The notes under the pieces were generated by a model. That model made no database searches, was not told the DNA's origin, and saw only the letters and a list, made by a program, of their open reading frames with translations. Position numbers and translations under genes: made by a program. From assembly GCA_030849465.1 (NCBI GenBank), contig JARVLF010000003.1:186001-250000 (forward strand): a stretch of DNA of 64,000 nt, given 5' to 3'. Below, one piece after another: positions 54,921-64,000 of the stretch. Positions within the stretch are counted from its first letter, which is position 1. Each line of letters opens with the position of its first letter. This DNA comes from Moesziomyces globuligerus. Its lineage: Eukaryota; Basidiomycota; Ustilaginomycetes; Ustilaginales; Ustilaginaceae.

Positions 54921-55964
54921 ACCGACGCAAACCGCACGCGAACGCGCATCTCAGAAGCACGCGCGTTGGGCCCACATCGGCCTTGCCGACCGAGGCCCCC
55001 AGGCATGGATGGGGCGAAAAGCGAGTCAAGCTCGACTTGACTTGCTCTTGCCAGCCTGGTGCTGCTCGTGCATTCCGGCTGCCGCCCGCTCTGACCGTCA
55101 CAGTGCTGGCGCATACGCACCTCATTCCAGCTCCTGCCTCTGGCTGCACCTTTCCCCTTTGCACAGCTCCTGCGCCAGTTTAGAGCGTATCAATGCTGCA
55201 AAGTTGCTTACTGCTTGCGAGATGCGATCGTGATTGTGATTGCGTGTGTGCAAAGGAAAGGGGCCAAGCTCACCGGTCGAGAGTGGCAGAAGGCGATCCC
55301 AGTCCACCGGCCGAGCCGACATCGGCAGCGCCGACACGAGATTCGAGAGCACACGCAGGTCGCTGCGTCTAGAAAGGCCCACAGCACACTCGCTCTAGTG
55401 GATTGCCCGAGCCGCCTCACTCTCTGCCCTTGCCATCCTCCTCTCCCCTTTCCATCATCGTCCTGGAGGCTGTTTCGCCATCGTCCGTCCTTCCCCTCTG
55501 CCACTACTTCCTTGCCGTCCCCTCGCTCTCGACAACGCATCTCATTCCACGCTCGTTGCACCGTCCATCTGGAATCCAGCCTCCCTCTGCTTTTGTCTTT
55601 TCGTCCCACAGGATCGCTGCTCTCTCTTCCTCTCCCTTGGTGACGCCGGTCGTCCATCACCTCGCCACGCTCGCTAGCAGCCACCTTGAAGGCATCCACT
55701 CGATTCGATCCTCCATTCCCGCACCGTCTCCGCTGCTCCAGCCTCCTCGAGTCACATCTGCTGGTCAGCATCGCTTCGCACATTCGCTCGCATCGTCTCC
55801 CTCAGCTCTGGCCTCGTATCTTCTCACTTCGCCCTTGACGAGTCCTCCAACCTCGTCTTGCGGCTTTCCCTCTCCGAGTCGCAGCAACCCATCCCACCCC
55901 TGCTGTGCACACATACTCATCGACCTCTCTTCAACCGCAGACTGCGCAGCCATCACGCATCACA

Positions 55965-58298
55965 ATGGCACCACCAGCTTGGACCGGCGAGTCCTCCTCC
56001 AGCATAGCTTTCTCCAACAATCCGCGCGACTCTCGTGTCGTCAGCATCTATGACAAATATCTCTACGATCCCAAAGACCTCGAGTCCTCCGATCCTCGCC
56101 GCCGCGAGCTCGCACGCAAGGCGAGCCAGCTCAAGCTCCACGGTCGTCCCGTCAATGCAATGGACGCAAACGGTCTGCGATCCGTCGACTCGGCCAACCC
56201 GCACTCGTCACAGCGCAAGAGCATCGCCTTCTCCCACAACACCAAGCTCGCCGACGGCCGCATCGCCGCTTCAGCCACCAACCAGTCCAACGGCGCCAGG
56301 CAGCAGGCGCCATCCTCCAGCCGTGCCTCCGCCTCCATAGATCGCTTCGATGAAACTCACGATCGCGACTCGGGCGCATTCGGCCTCGGCCTCGGCATGC
56401 TCGGCGGCAGCGACTCGGAGTCCGACTCGGACAGCGACGACGGAAGGTCCAAGGCGCCAAGGAACGCGGCCTTGGACAAGGTCAAGCACGATGCCGACTT
56501 GGACGCGGGCAGGCCCGATAGCTGGACCGATCGTGCTGTAGCCGTCGGTCACCGTCCTCCCGACAACGCTTCCCAGAACCCCCCGTCGCTCAAGCTCATG
56601 GCACTCAAGTCGGCTAAGGCTGGCGGCGACTCGCGCAGCTCCCAGGACGACCGCCGTAGCGCGCTCACCGTGCAGAGCAACCTGGTCGACCGCACGTCTC
56701 GTCATGGCAGCACCATCGGCTTTGCAGGCCCCCCCATCGACGATCGCGACGCAGCACCACGATCGCAGCATCATCAGCCCGGCTCCGAGCATCTCAGCGC
56801 TCGCGCTGCGCTCACCCAGCAGCTCGGCCTTGTCACACCCAACCCGGAAGCAGGCGGGGCGCCGCAACCCAACCGAGGGCCGTCTCCAGCACCCTCGTCC
56901 GGCCCTCACGACTACTTTGACAGCCGCGCGCCCAACGCCACCCAGGCGCGTACCGCTCAACGCGGCGCCGGCCCTCCTCCCATCGATGTCGCCCGAGCCC
57001 AGAACGGCCGTTCGGGCCCGCAACACGATGCTCGCGGGATGCCTTCGCCCATGGGCTCGAATCATGGATCCGTCGTCACCCCGACTAGCGCGACACCCCT
57101 TCGTTCGCCCGGCTACGCCCCACACGGCGCACCCTCGCCGAACCATCCGCGTGGCATGGCCGCTCCGCCGCCAAACGTGCTCCAGCGCGGCCCGCCTTCT
57201 GCCTACGACCAACGCGGCCCTCCCGGCGGCCCTGGAGGCCCTGGAGGTCCCGGAGGTCCCGGAGGTCCCGGTCCGTACAGTGGCCCCGGTCCGAACAGGT
57301 ACAACGGGCCCCGGAACGGCGATCCTCGTGCGGGTCCTGGTCCTGGCGCGCCGCATCCTTCGTCGCTCCAGGCTGGCCCCAACGGGCGGCCGCCTCCCGG
57401 GCAGTATCCACGACAGCCTGGCCCTCCGGGTGCGCACCCGCCGCAGGGGCCGTCGTTCTCGGACGCGCCCGGTCCCTCGAAGCGTCAATCGCTCTTCCGA
57501 CGCTCCATGGCCATGTTTGGCGGTGGCGCTCCCGGCGCTCCCAACGGGTACGGGCAGCCGCGCGGGCCGCCGCCACAAAAGCGGCAGTCGCTCTTCCGAC
57601 GCAGCATGGCGATGCTGACGGGCCAGCCTGCGCAGGCGCGCGGGCCGCAGATGCCCGTGCCTGCGCCTGCGCGCGCGCCGTCGGCGCCGCGGGTGCAGGG
57701 TCTGCAGAACGACTACGAGAAGCCGGACCATCCGCGCAAGTCGCAGTTCCTCGGCGCGGGCGGCGAGGGTGCCGAGTGGGACACCAATGGCGAGGGCGCC
57801 AAGTTCTGGCGCCGCTTCAGCATGGCGCAGAAGACGGCGGGCTCGCACAAGGTCGAGGACGGCAGCCGCGCGTGGATGGCGAGCATGGCGAGTGGCAAGC
57901 GCAAGCTCATCGTCATGAGCGTCATCGCGCTCGTGTCGCTGGTCGGCATCATCGTGGGCGTCATCGTGTGGCGCGAGATCGTCAGCCCCTCTGGTAGCAC
58001 CTCGGACGAGCCTTCGTCGATCTATAAGGCGAATCTTGGCGCAAAGGATGGCGCCGCCACAACTACGACTGCAAAGGCGGCGACCAGCACCGCCAGGGCA
58101 AAGGCGGCCGCCACAACCAGCGCCAGTGCAGGCTACTACAAGCGCACTCTGGCCGAAAACGAGCTCGTCAGCAACCATCTCAGACGCGCCGTCGCGCACG
58201 ATTTCGGCGCCGGCCAGAGGCCTAGGAAGCGTCACTTTGGCAAACCGGCTCAACTCGCCCCGGCGGAACGCCAGGCTTCGCTCGCCGAACTCGACTAG
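55965..58298 (+). CDS. Proline/glycine-rich single-pass membrane protein with duplicated KRQSLFRRSMAM motif
   Basis: 777 residues from the ATG at 55965 (MAPPAWTGESSSS). The first 640 residues are soluble and mostly disordered, with a conserved-looking N terminus (SRVVSIYDKYLYDPKDLESS, then RRRELARKASQLKLHGR) and an acidic DSESDSDSDDG patch. A Pro/Gly-rich region with repeated PGG units (about residues 418-435) follows. The motif KRQSLFRRSMAM occurs twice about 34 residues apart (near 506 and 540). Two related Ser/Arg motifs follow (HPRKSQFLGAG, FWRRFSMAQKT); all resemble basophilic-kinase sites of RRxS type. A single membrane span (KLIVMSVIALVSLVGIIVGV, about 647-669) precedes a short Thr/Ala-rich tail. 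No signal peptide, so an N-cytoplasmic orientation is likely. Family not recognised. Confidence 0.8.
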   Translation: MAPPAWTGESSSSIAFSNNPRDSRVVSIYDKYLYDPKDLESSDPRRRELARKASQLKLHGRPVNAMDANGLRSVDSANPHSSQRKSIAFSHNTKLADGRIAASATNQSNGARQQAPSSSRASASIDRFDETHDRDSGAFGLGLGMLGGSDSESDSDSDDGRSKAPRNAALDKVKHDADLDAGRPDSWTDRAVAVGHRPPDNASQNPPSLKLMALKSAKAGGDSRSSQDDRRSALTVQSNLVDRTSRHGSTIGFAGPPIDDRDAAPRSQHHQPGSEHLSARAALTQQLGLVTPNPEAGGAPQPNRGPSPAPSSGPHDYFDSRAPNATQARTAQRGAGPPPIDVARAQNGRSGPQHDARGMPSPMGSNHGSVVTPTSATPLRSPGYAPHGAPSPNHPRGMAAPPPNVLQRGPPSAYDQRGPPGGPGGPGGPGGPGGPGPYSGPGPNRYNGPRNGDPRAGPGPGAPHPSSLQAGPNGRPPPGQYPRQPGPPGAHPPQGPSFSDAPGPSKRQSLFRRSMAMFGGGAPGAPNGYGQPRGPPPQKRQSLFRRSMAMLTGQPAQARGPQMPVPAPARAPSAPRVQGLQNDYEKPDHPRKSQFLGAGGEGAEWDTNGEGAKFWRRFSMAQKTAGSHKVEDGSRAWMASMASGKRKLIVMSVIALVSLVGIIVGVIVWREIVSPSGSTSDEPSSIYKANLGAKDGAATTTTAKAATSTARAKAAATTSASAGYYKRTLAENELVSNHLRRAVAHDFGAGQRPRKRHFGKPAQLAPAERQASLAELD

Positions 58299-58523
58299 AC
58301 TCTTTCGCCAATCTGCATCTTTTTCTTCCCTTACGCGGCGACACCGCATCACGTTCTCTCTGCACATGTTGTCTTGCTTCTCATGCGCGCGCGCTCGGGC
58401 GCAGCTGCCACTCTCACACTCATCATTCTCTCTCTCTCCCTTGCAAACGTCGCTTTTGTCCACCTCTTTCGAGCTGCGTGCGGACGAATTTTCGTTGTGA
58501 CCAGAGGCGGAAGTACAAGGGAT

Positions 58524-60820
58524 TCAGGCGGGTTTGGCCTTGAGCTTCTTGTCGATGAAGCGGGTGATGTCGCCAAAGTGGTGGCTGAGGATGTTGATTG
58601 CCTGCACGTCGTCTTTGTCCGGGAGGTCAAGATCGAGGAGGGTGTCAATTTAGGATCTTGCGGGTTCGACGTTTGTAGGGGGAGGGACTTACCGACGGGG
58701 GTGATTCTGCCGAATCGTTTGAGTGGGGCTGCCTCTCCGCGTTCGAGGAGGTGACGATGGTCAGCGGGAGCGAGGACCTTTGATTCCTTGTAGTACCACT
58801 TTTTCCTCGTGAGATCGGCGGCAGCTGAGATGTGGGGCATGCTGTCGTAGCCGACAATGTTGACTACGGCTGCGACGTGCGTCTGGACATCGCGCGCCTC
58901 GATGAGCGCAGTCAGCACATCGCAACCGGTGCCCAAACCGATCAAGACGACCTTGGTCTCGACGTCGTCCGATGCCCTTGCGAGCGAGACGACATTGTCC
59001 CAAACAAAGGCCGCAGCGTTTCGTGCCTGTGCCAAAGCCTCTGCATCCGCAAAGAACGAGACCGTCGCTGCCTTTGTCACTCCCTCTGGCATGACGGGTT
59101 TGATGGCGCGAAACTCGCGCACCACATTCATGTCGACCAGCCCAAACCCGCGCGCGCGCGCATACTCCATGACCAAACTCGACGCATCCACCAACCGCAT
59201 CGCCTCTCCCTCCAACGATTGCCCCAACCTGGACCGTCCCGATCGCCAGTTGCCCATATCGTGCACGAAGAACACCACCGTCGAATACCGATCCAAGATC
59301 CCATGTGAACACAACACCTGTCCACTGAACCGCACCTCGCTATCGTCAAACGGCACCTCGAACAAGTCAAACTTGTCGCACACCACCGTGCTCCGATACT
59401 CGGAGAGCAGCTCTTCGATCCGCACCGTCGGAGGCGCATCTTCGGTCTGCAGATCCACATCCTCCGCCTCGAAATCAGGCACCTTGATCGACTTCCAATA
59501 CTTGGAATGGAAGCGACACACCTTTTGCACGGTCGCAGCGGCGATCGTGCTCGCCACCGTCTCCACGGGCTCGGCCGTCTTGCGCGAGAGGATGACTTCG
59601 GTCACCGCAAGCGCACTCTCGGCCATCACCTCGGGATTGTAGCCGCCCTCGAGCACGACGGCGAGCTTGCCGTCGCAGAGCGAGGTGAGCGCATGCGTCA
59701 TCTGCGCGTATCCCCCGGGCGTGACGCGGTTCAGCCCGATCGGATCACCATCCGCCGCATCGAATCCCGCCGAGATGATGACAAAGTCCGGCGCGAACTC
59801 GAGCGCGATCGGCATCACCAGGTGATGGAACGCGTACATGTAGTCGGCGTCGCCCATGCCGTGGATGGGCCACGGCACGTTGACCGACCTGCCCTCACCG
59901 GGACCCGTGCCGGCGCTGTCAAAGTTGCCGTAGGTCGAGCCCGGGTAGAAGCTGCCGTCCTCGTCGTAGCGGTGGAGCGAGATGTAGAGCACCTCTGCAT
60001 CGCCCTCGAACGCGTGCTGCGTGCCGTTGCCGTGGTGCACGTCCCAATCGAGGATGAGGATCTTGCGGATCGAGTTCGGATACTTGCGCTGCAGGTAGCG
60101 CGTGGCGACGGCGACGTTGTTGTAGAAGCAGAAGCCCATGCTCTTGTGCGGCTCGGCGTGGTGTCCGGGCGGGCGGATGATGGCGAAGCCGTTGCGGATG
60201 CGGCCGGAAGCGATGGCGTCGCACAGCTCGATGGCACCTCCGCACGAGAGCCGCGCAGCATACGCAGAGTGCTCGTTGACGTAGAGCGAGCTCTGGCCTT
60301 CCAACACGGAGGCGTGTTGCTTGAGGAGGTCTGGGTGGTAGAGCGCGGAGCGCTCGACGCCGTCCCAGATGCCCTTGTCGTGGACGTACTTGACCTCCTC
60401 CTCGGTGACCTCGCGGATCTTGATGCGCTTCATGTGGTCGAGCAGCGAGTTCTCCTGGAGCTTACGGTAGATGGTCCAGATGCGCACCGGCCTTTCCGGA
60501 TGGTCCGGGTCGATCGGGTTGGCATGTAACATCATTTCGGACGAGAAGACGTAGCCTGTGCGGAACTTGTCGAGCGAGGCGGAGGCCTGCGTGCCTACGC
60601 TGCGGCCGGTGCCGTTGGCCATGCTGACGAGGTGGTGGTCGTCGCTGCCGCTGGCCGAGGTGGTGACCGACATGGCTGGCGTCAGGTTGGCGAGCGAGCC
60701 TGCGGACGAGTGCCGGTCGTGCCTGGACGCGGACGCCATGACCGCATCGTCGTCGTCGTCGAGCACCACGATGGGCTCACCGCCGTTGGCCCACTGGGCC
60801 GATCGCGGAGCTTCGGCCAT
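58524..60820 (-). CDS. clr3: Class II histone deacetylase, Hda1/Clr3 type
   Basis: Two exons on the minus strand: 60820-58693 and 58612-58524, with an 80-nt intron (donor GTAAGT; acceptor inferred as GACAAAG to keep phase 1), giving 738 residues. The zinc hydrolase domain spans about 85-420: NGFAIIRPPGHHAEPHKSMG (His-His dyad), ILDWDVHHGNGTQHAF (Asp/His metal ligands), SAGFDAADGDPIGLNRVTP and LAVVLEGGYNP. A C-terminal Arb2-like domain follows (SHGILDRYSTVVFFVHDMGN, GLGTGCDVLTALIEARDVQT), typical of fungal Hda1/Clr3. The last exon gives NILSHHFGDITRFIDKKLKA. It deacetylates histones in heterochromatin and repressed genes (family knowledge). The N-terminal 80 residues are acidic/Ser-rich and disordered. 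Confidence 0.93.
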
Positions 60821-61329
60821 GCTAAGAGATAGCGCCGCTCAGGTCGACGCGCGAGATGGATGCGACCAGCCCGCCGCTCAGCGCCACGTTGGATGCGGAT
60901 GCCGACTAGGGGAGCTTCTACAGCTGCCGCCGAGTTGGAGAGGAGAAGCCGAGCGAGAAGGATGCTGGCCAGGCGATGCGCTGCGTTGGCGAGCGGATAG
61001 GTGGGGGAGCACAAGAAGAGCGGAGCGACGAGTGATGAGTTGGTTGACATGGACGTCGCGATTTTTGGACTTTGGACCCTGGAAGCGACCCGCCCGCGGT
61101 CGCGCTCGCGGCGCTCAACCATGTGCTTACAGCGAGGCCCGCCATGGCCATAGCACCGTGCTCGCAGCACAGTGCTCACCACCCGCCATCTGCCCTCAGA
61201 CAATGACAGAAGCAGCGCTGCAGCCTTACACAGCATTAAGACTTAGGAGTTGCAAGCTGAAGCAAGGACCGGTTCAACAAGAGAGAGACGTGGATGCATT
61301 TTCGTAACGTTGGGTGGTGGCCCACCAGT
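60821..61329. other. Intergenic between clr3 and the PTPA gene
   Basis: 509 bp; promoter of clr3 and 3' flank of the PTPA gene. No gene seen. Confidence 0.5.
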
Positions 61330-62800
61330 TCAATCAAAGGGAATGCGACGGACACCGGAACCAAACGGCTTTTCGCCGAGCAGAGTGGAGCTGAATCCCT
61401 GCTGACGCTTCTTCTTCTCCTCCTCCGCCGCAGCAAATACGCTCGGGATGGGGATACCGCAGCAGTCGCCCCAGCCGGCGGCCTGGCCCTCTCCCGTGCC
61501 ATGCGCGTGCGGCGCTCCGGCGGGGTGGATGTGTCCATGCGCATCCTCCTCGACATCCTCCTCCTGAATCTCGCCTGCCGCTGCTTCGGGGTAGCGAATC
61601 AGGCTACCGAAGAAGATGTGCTGTGCGATGGGAAGCTTCTTGAGCACCTCTGCGCGGTACATCTTGATCATGCCTTCGTTGACCTTGGCCCAGGACTTGG
61701 CGCCCGAGATGTCGTCGAGCATGGGCGAGTGCCAGCGGAGCGAGGCGGTCTTGATCGAGTTGATGAACTGGATGCAGGCGAGGTACATGTACTTGGGAGC
61801 GAACTCGTCGACGATCTCGGCGTCGTGGATGGCCTTGGGACGGAGGTGACGGTGGTTGCTGAGCTGGCCGGCACCCCAGAGGAAGGGAAGGAAGTGGTAG
61901 TCGTCGAGGCCCCATACGCCGTGACTGCCGGCGGGCTCGAGCCAGTAGGATGACTGGATGTCGCGCATCACCTGGATGTAGCTCCAGAAGATGCGCAGCA
62001 CGATCGCCGGGCCGTCCTCGGGCAGACGGAGGATGCGCAGCTTGCACAAGCAGAGCCTGCAAGGAGATGAGCGGAAGCTAGGTCAGCATAAGGAGCCTCG
62101 GGTGACTCGTGTCTCTGTACTTGTGTCAGGAAGGGGGATGGACTTACAGCCAACAAGCCATGTTGAGCTCCATGCCGCTGCCGTAATCGATTCTCTTCTC
62201 GTTGCCCCAGCTCTCCTGGAAGTAGACGGCGAGCTCTGCGCGGGCTGCGGCCTGCGCGTCCGAGTCTTGGTCGAGGCCGGGAATGGAGCGATGAAGCCTA
62301 TCGTTGGCATCGCGGATCTTTGCATAGAAGGTGCGGAAGGCCGGGTTGCCGAAGCGGGAGGAACCGATCGAGGCATCCGGCGGCGTGGCATGGCGAATGT
62401 TCTTGACCTCTTCCAGCACATCCAGGACGGCACGACACGCATCAGAGACCTCGACGTCGTCGGTGAGCGTCTTTCCGACGACGCTGGTGTTGCAAATACG
62501 GATGAATGCGAGGATCTCGTCGAACGCGCCCGAGGACTCGAAGCGTTGCAGCGAGGCCTGGGAGACGATGCGCTTGCGCGGCGCCTCGAAGCTGTGTGTG
62601 GACAAGGAGACGGTCTCGATGTCGCCTGTTGTGGCCATCGATTCGGTTGGGTTAGGTGTGGCGATGGGTGCAGAGGCTGGAGTGCTGAGGCTTGGGATGG
62701 GCGATGAGGACGAGGTAGCGGCGGTAGGCTCGCGGAGTTTCGAGACGAGCACCTCCTTGGCAGCCTCTGGCACGGGAGCTTGGAACGCTGTCGTCGTCAT
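61330..62800 (-). CDS. Serine/threonine phosphatase 2A activator (PTPA, Rrd1/Rrd2 family peptidyl-prolyl isomerase)
   Basis: Two exons on the minus strand: 62800-62148 and 62056-61330, with a 91-nt intron (donor GTAAGT, acceptor TTGCAG), giving 459 residues. PTPA remodels and activates PP2A catalytic subunits using ATP and has prolyl isomerase activity. Family sequences: FEILAF-like FDEILAFIRICNTSVVGK, FGNPAFRTFYAKIRD, ESWGNEKRIDYGSGMELNMA, the LCLCKLRIL joined across the splice, GSHGVWGLDDYHFLPFLWGA, and LRPKAIHDAEIVDEFAPKYM. The N-terminal 80 residues and a His-rich C-terminal stretch (EEDAHGHIHPAGAPHAHGTG) are extra relative to the core. The paralogue (RRD1 or RRD2) is not decided here. 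Confidence 0.94.
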
Positions 62801-63343
62801 GGCGGATGTAACGGGCTCCCTTGACGGCTTGCCTAGTCAATCGAAGTGGGAAGGAGTCGTGATCGTGGTTGTTAGGGAAACGCTGGGGGCGGGGGAAGCC
62901 AACCAAGGCAATGCGCAGCAACGGCTGAGCGGAAAGTGTGAGTGGCTCTTCGGAGGCTTCCGACTGAGGGCCGTGTCCAAATGTCCAAATGCCCGCTTCT
63001 GGCGCCGTCAGGGTCCTCTTTGTTGAAGAACACGGATTTCGGAGAAGCGCGATTGACAAAGCGAGAAAGTGTTGAAATACCTGGGCTAACAATCTGTAAT
63101 GATTTTCATCGTTCAGGGTCCAAAGTCGGCGCTGAGCTCAGCGATCTTCTGCTTGCGACTCCACTTCTTCGGAGCAGCGTTCTGTAACTGCCGCTGAAGA
63201 TGCAGCGTTAGCTGATGAGCAACGTCACAGAATCTAAGGGTTAAGCTGTCCAAGTCCAGAGTCACATCCGCTCACTTCACCATCAGCACCACCACTACCC
63301 CCACGAGCGGAGCACTCTTCTACAGCTCTCCGTGGCGACCACG
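62801..63343. other. Divergent promoter of the PTPA gene and the right-edge gene
   Basis: 543 bp, no gene seen. Confidence 0.5.
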
Positions 63344-64000
63344 ATGCTCTCCTCGACTGCGCGCACCACCATGCTCACCCGAGCGAGCCGGACACCCGCA
63401 CGCAACATCGCCTGTGCGGCGCTGCAGCGTCGAGGCTATGCCAAGGCAGCCGATGCCGTACCCGGTGTCGGCGCCAGCTCCTCTGGCGGCAAAGCTTCGC
63501 AGGGCGGACAGCAGCAGCAATGGCAGCGCAAGCAACCCCTGGCGACCGCGCAGACCCTCACGCTCTTCTCGGAAACACCGCAGGGCCTGCTGATCGCACT
63601 ACGGTCGACGCTCCAGAGCATGACCTCGCTCGCTGCGCGGGTTGGGCCCGCGCCCCACGCAAATGCATCGCCTACGCCCGGTCAGCATGACCACGTGCTA
63701 CTGTATGCGCTCAGCAAGGACCTCCCGCCGCAGTACCTCAGCGAAGCCGTTTCGATCCTGCGCGGGCCCGATCCGGCTCCGGACACTTCGGCCAAGGCCA
63801 AGCGCAGCGACGACAGCCGACTCACTGCTGCGCAGATTGCGGCCAAGGAGGCGCAAGCCGCGAGCTCGCGTGCCGCTAGCACGGATGCCGAGGCAGCCGC
63901 CGGCTCGCGCATCGCCCGCATCGGCATCCTCTCCTCGCCGCTCCCCTCGTCGCTCATCCCGGCCAACGCGATCGAGCCCGACTCGACCCCCATCGCTTCG
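63344..64000 (+). CDS. N-terminal part of a mitochondrial protein, possibly FIST-domain (3' end outside window)
   Basis: Open from ATG 63344 to the right edge (219 codons, no stop). Residues 1-36 form a strong mitochondrial presequence: Arg/Ser/Thr-rich, no acids, with a cleavage-like RRGYAKAA site. A Gly/Gln-rich linker follows. From about residue 65 there are folded-looking segments (TLTLFSETPQGLLIALRSTL, HDHVLLYALSKDLPPQYLS) and RIARIGILSSPLPSSLIPAN. The last resembles the start of fungal FIST-domain proteins; this is a weak assignment. An Ala-rich helical insert (AAQIAAKEAQAASSRAAS) sits between. Confidence 0.75.
   Translation, partial: MLSSTARTTMLTRASRTPARNIACAALQRRGYAKAADAVPGVGASSSGGKASQGGQQQQWQRKQPLATAQTLTLFSETPQGLLIALRSTLQSMTSLAARVGPAPHANASPTPGQHDHVLLYALSKDLPPQYLSEAVSILRGPDPAPDTSAKAKRSDDSRLTAAQIAAKEAQAASSRAASTDAEAAAGSRIARIGILSSPLPSSLIPANAIEPDSTPIAS

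Larger units (their letters stand above)
53754..55964. other. Divergent promoter region of UPA1 and the proline-rich membrane protein gene
   Basis: About 2.2 kb with no gene I can support. It contains two GC-rich tandem repeats (54,497 and 54,881) and, from about 55,380 to 55,960, a CT-rich leader typical of the + strand gene downstream. The open frame of that gene extends back to 55,905 without an ATG. Confidence 0.5.

Noticed and set aside
56271..58463. 730-codon open frame antisense to the proline-rich membrane protein gene
   Set aside because: Arg-rich shadow of a Pro/Gly/Ala-rich sense gene; no recognisable features.

Overview
The window reads as nuclear DNA of a smut fungus (Ustilaginomycotina, probably Ustilaginaceae). 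It is GC-rich, has large mostly single-exon genes, and has short introns with GTRNGY-type donors. The strongest taxonomic clue is a gene at 49.9-53.8 kb whose product carries a PAM2-like motif, two PAM2L-like motifs, ankyrin repeats, FYVE and RING. That is the layout of Upa1, the endosomal mRNA-transport adaptor known from Ustilago maydis. The species cannot be fixed from sequence alone.

Region by region. 1-2 kb: the 3' end of an unidentified gene, then an intact Tc1/mariner-type transposase ORF whose third catalytic acidic residue is missing. 2-6.8 kb: no convincing gene. 6.8-11.8 kb: a very long Gln-rich regulator with a (Gln-Ala)n tract and a conserved C-terminal domain. 12.7-13.7 kb: adenylate kinase. 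13.9-17.5 kb: the APC/C subunit Cdc27/Apc3. 18.9-20 kb: a secreted protein with two LysM domains. 20.1-20.9 kb: a hypothetical gene. 21.6-23.1 kb: mitochondrial release factor 1. 23.7-25 kb: a bHLH regulator. 25.1 kb: an intron-containing tRNA-His(GTG). 26.4-28.1 kb: a type I membrane protein. 28.2-28.9 kb: a hypothetical DUF7330-like protein. 30.2-31.7 kb: a Zn(II)2Cys6 transcription factor.

A gene-poor stretch of about 11.4 kb (31.7-43.1 kb) follows, with only small repeats visible. The right arm is dense: a peroxisomal enoyl-CoA hydratase ending in SKL (43.1-44.3), a Pmp3-type proteolipid in five exons (44.9-45.6), mitochondrial phosphatidylserine decarboxylase (46.2-48.2), an Nnf1-like kinetochore protein (48.4-49.4), the Upa1 orthologue (49.9-53.8), a proline-rich single-pass membrane protein (56-58.3), a class II histone deacetylase of Clr3/Hda1 type (58.5-60.8), a PP2A activator/PTPA (61.3-62.8), and the 5' part of a mitochondrial protein gene (63.3 to the end).

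The genes are not an operon or an obvious cluster; they are ordinary eukaryotic neighbours. Loose themes are cell-cycle machinery (Cdc27, Nnf1, PTPA), membrane lipid and organelle functions (Psd1, Pmp3, peroxisomal hydratase, MRF1), and regulators (bHLH, Zn2Cys6, Clr3, Gln-rich protein). I reconstructed introns by hand for adenylate kinase, Zn2Cys6, hydratase, Pmp3, Psd1, Nnf1, HDAC and PTPA; each model restores a continuous frame and a family-typical sequence. The items most worth following up are the catalytically altered transposase, the LysM protein with its His/Ser-rich tail, the gene desert, and the leader of the Gln-rich gene.
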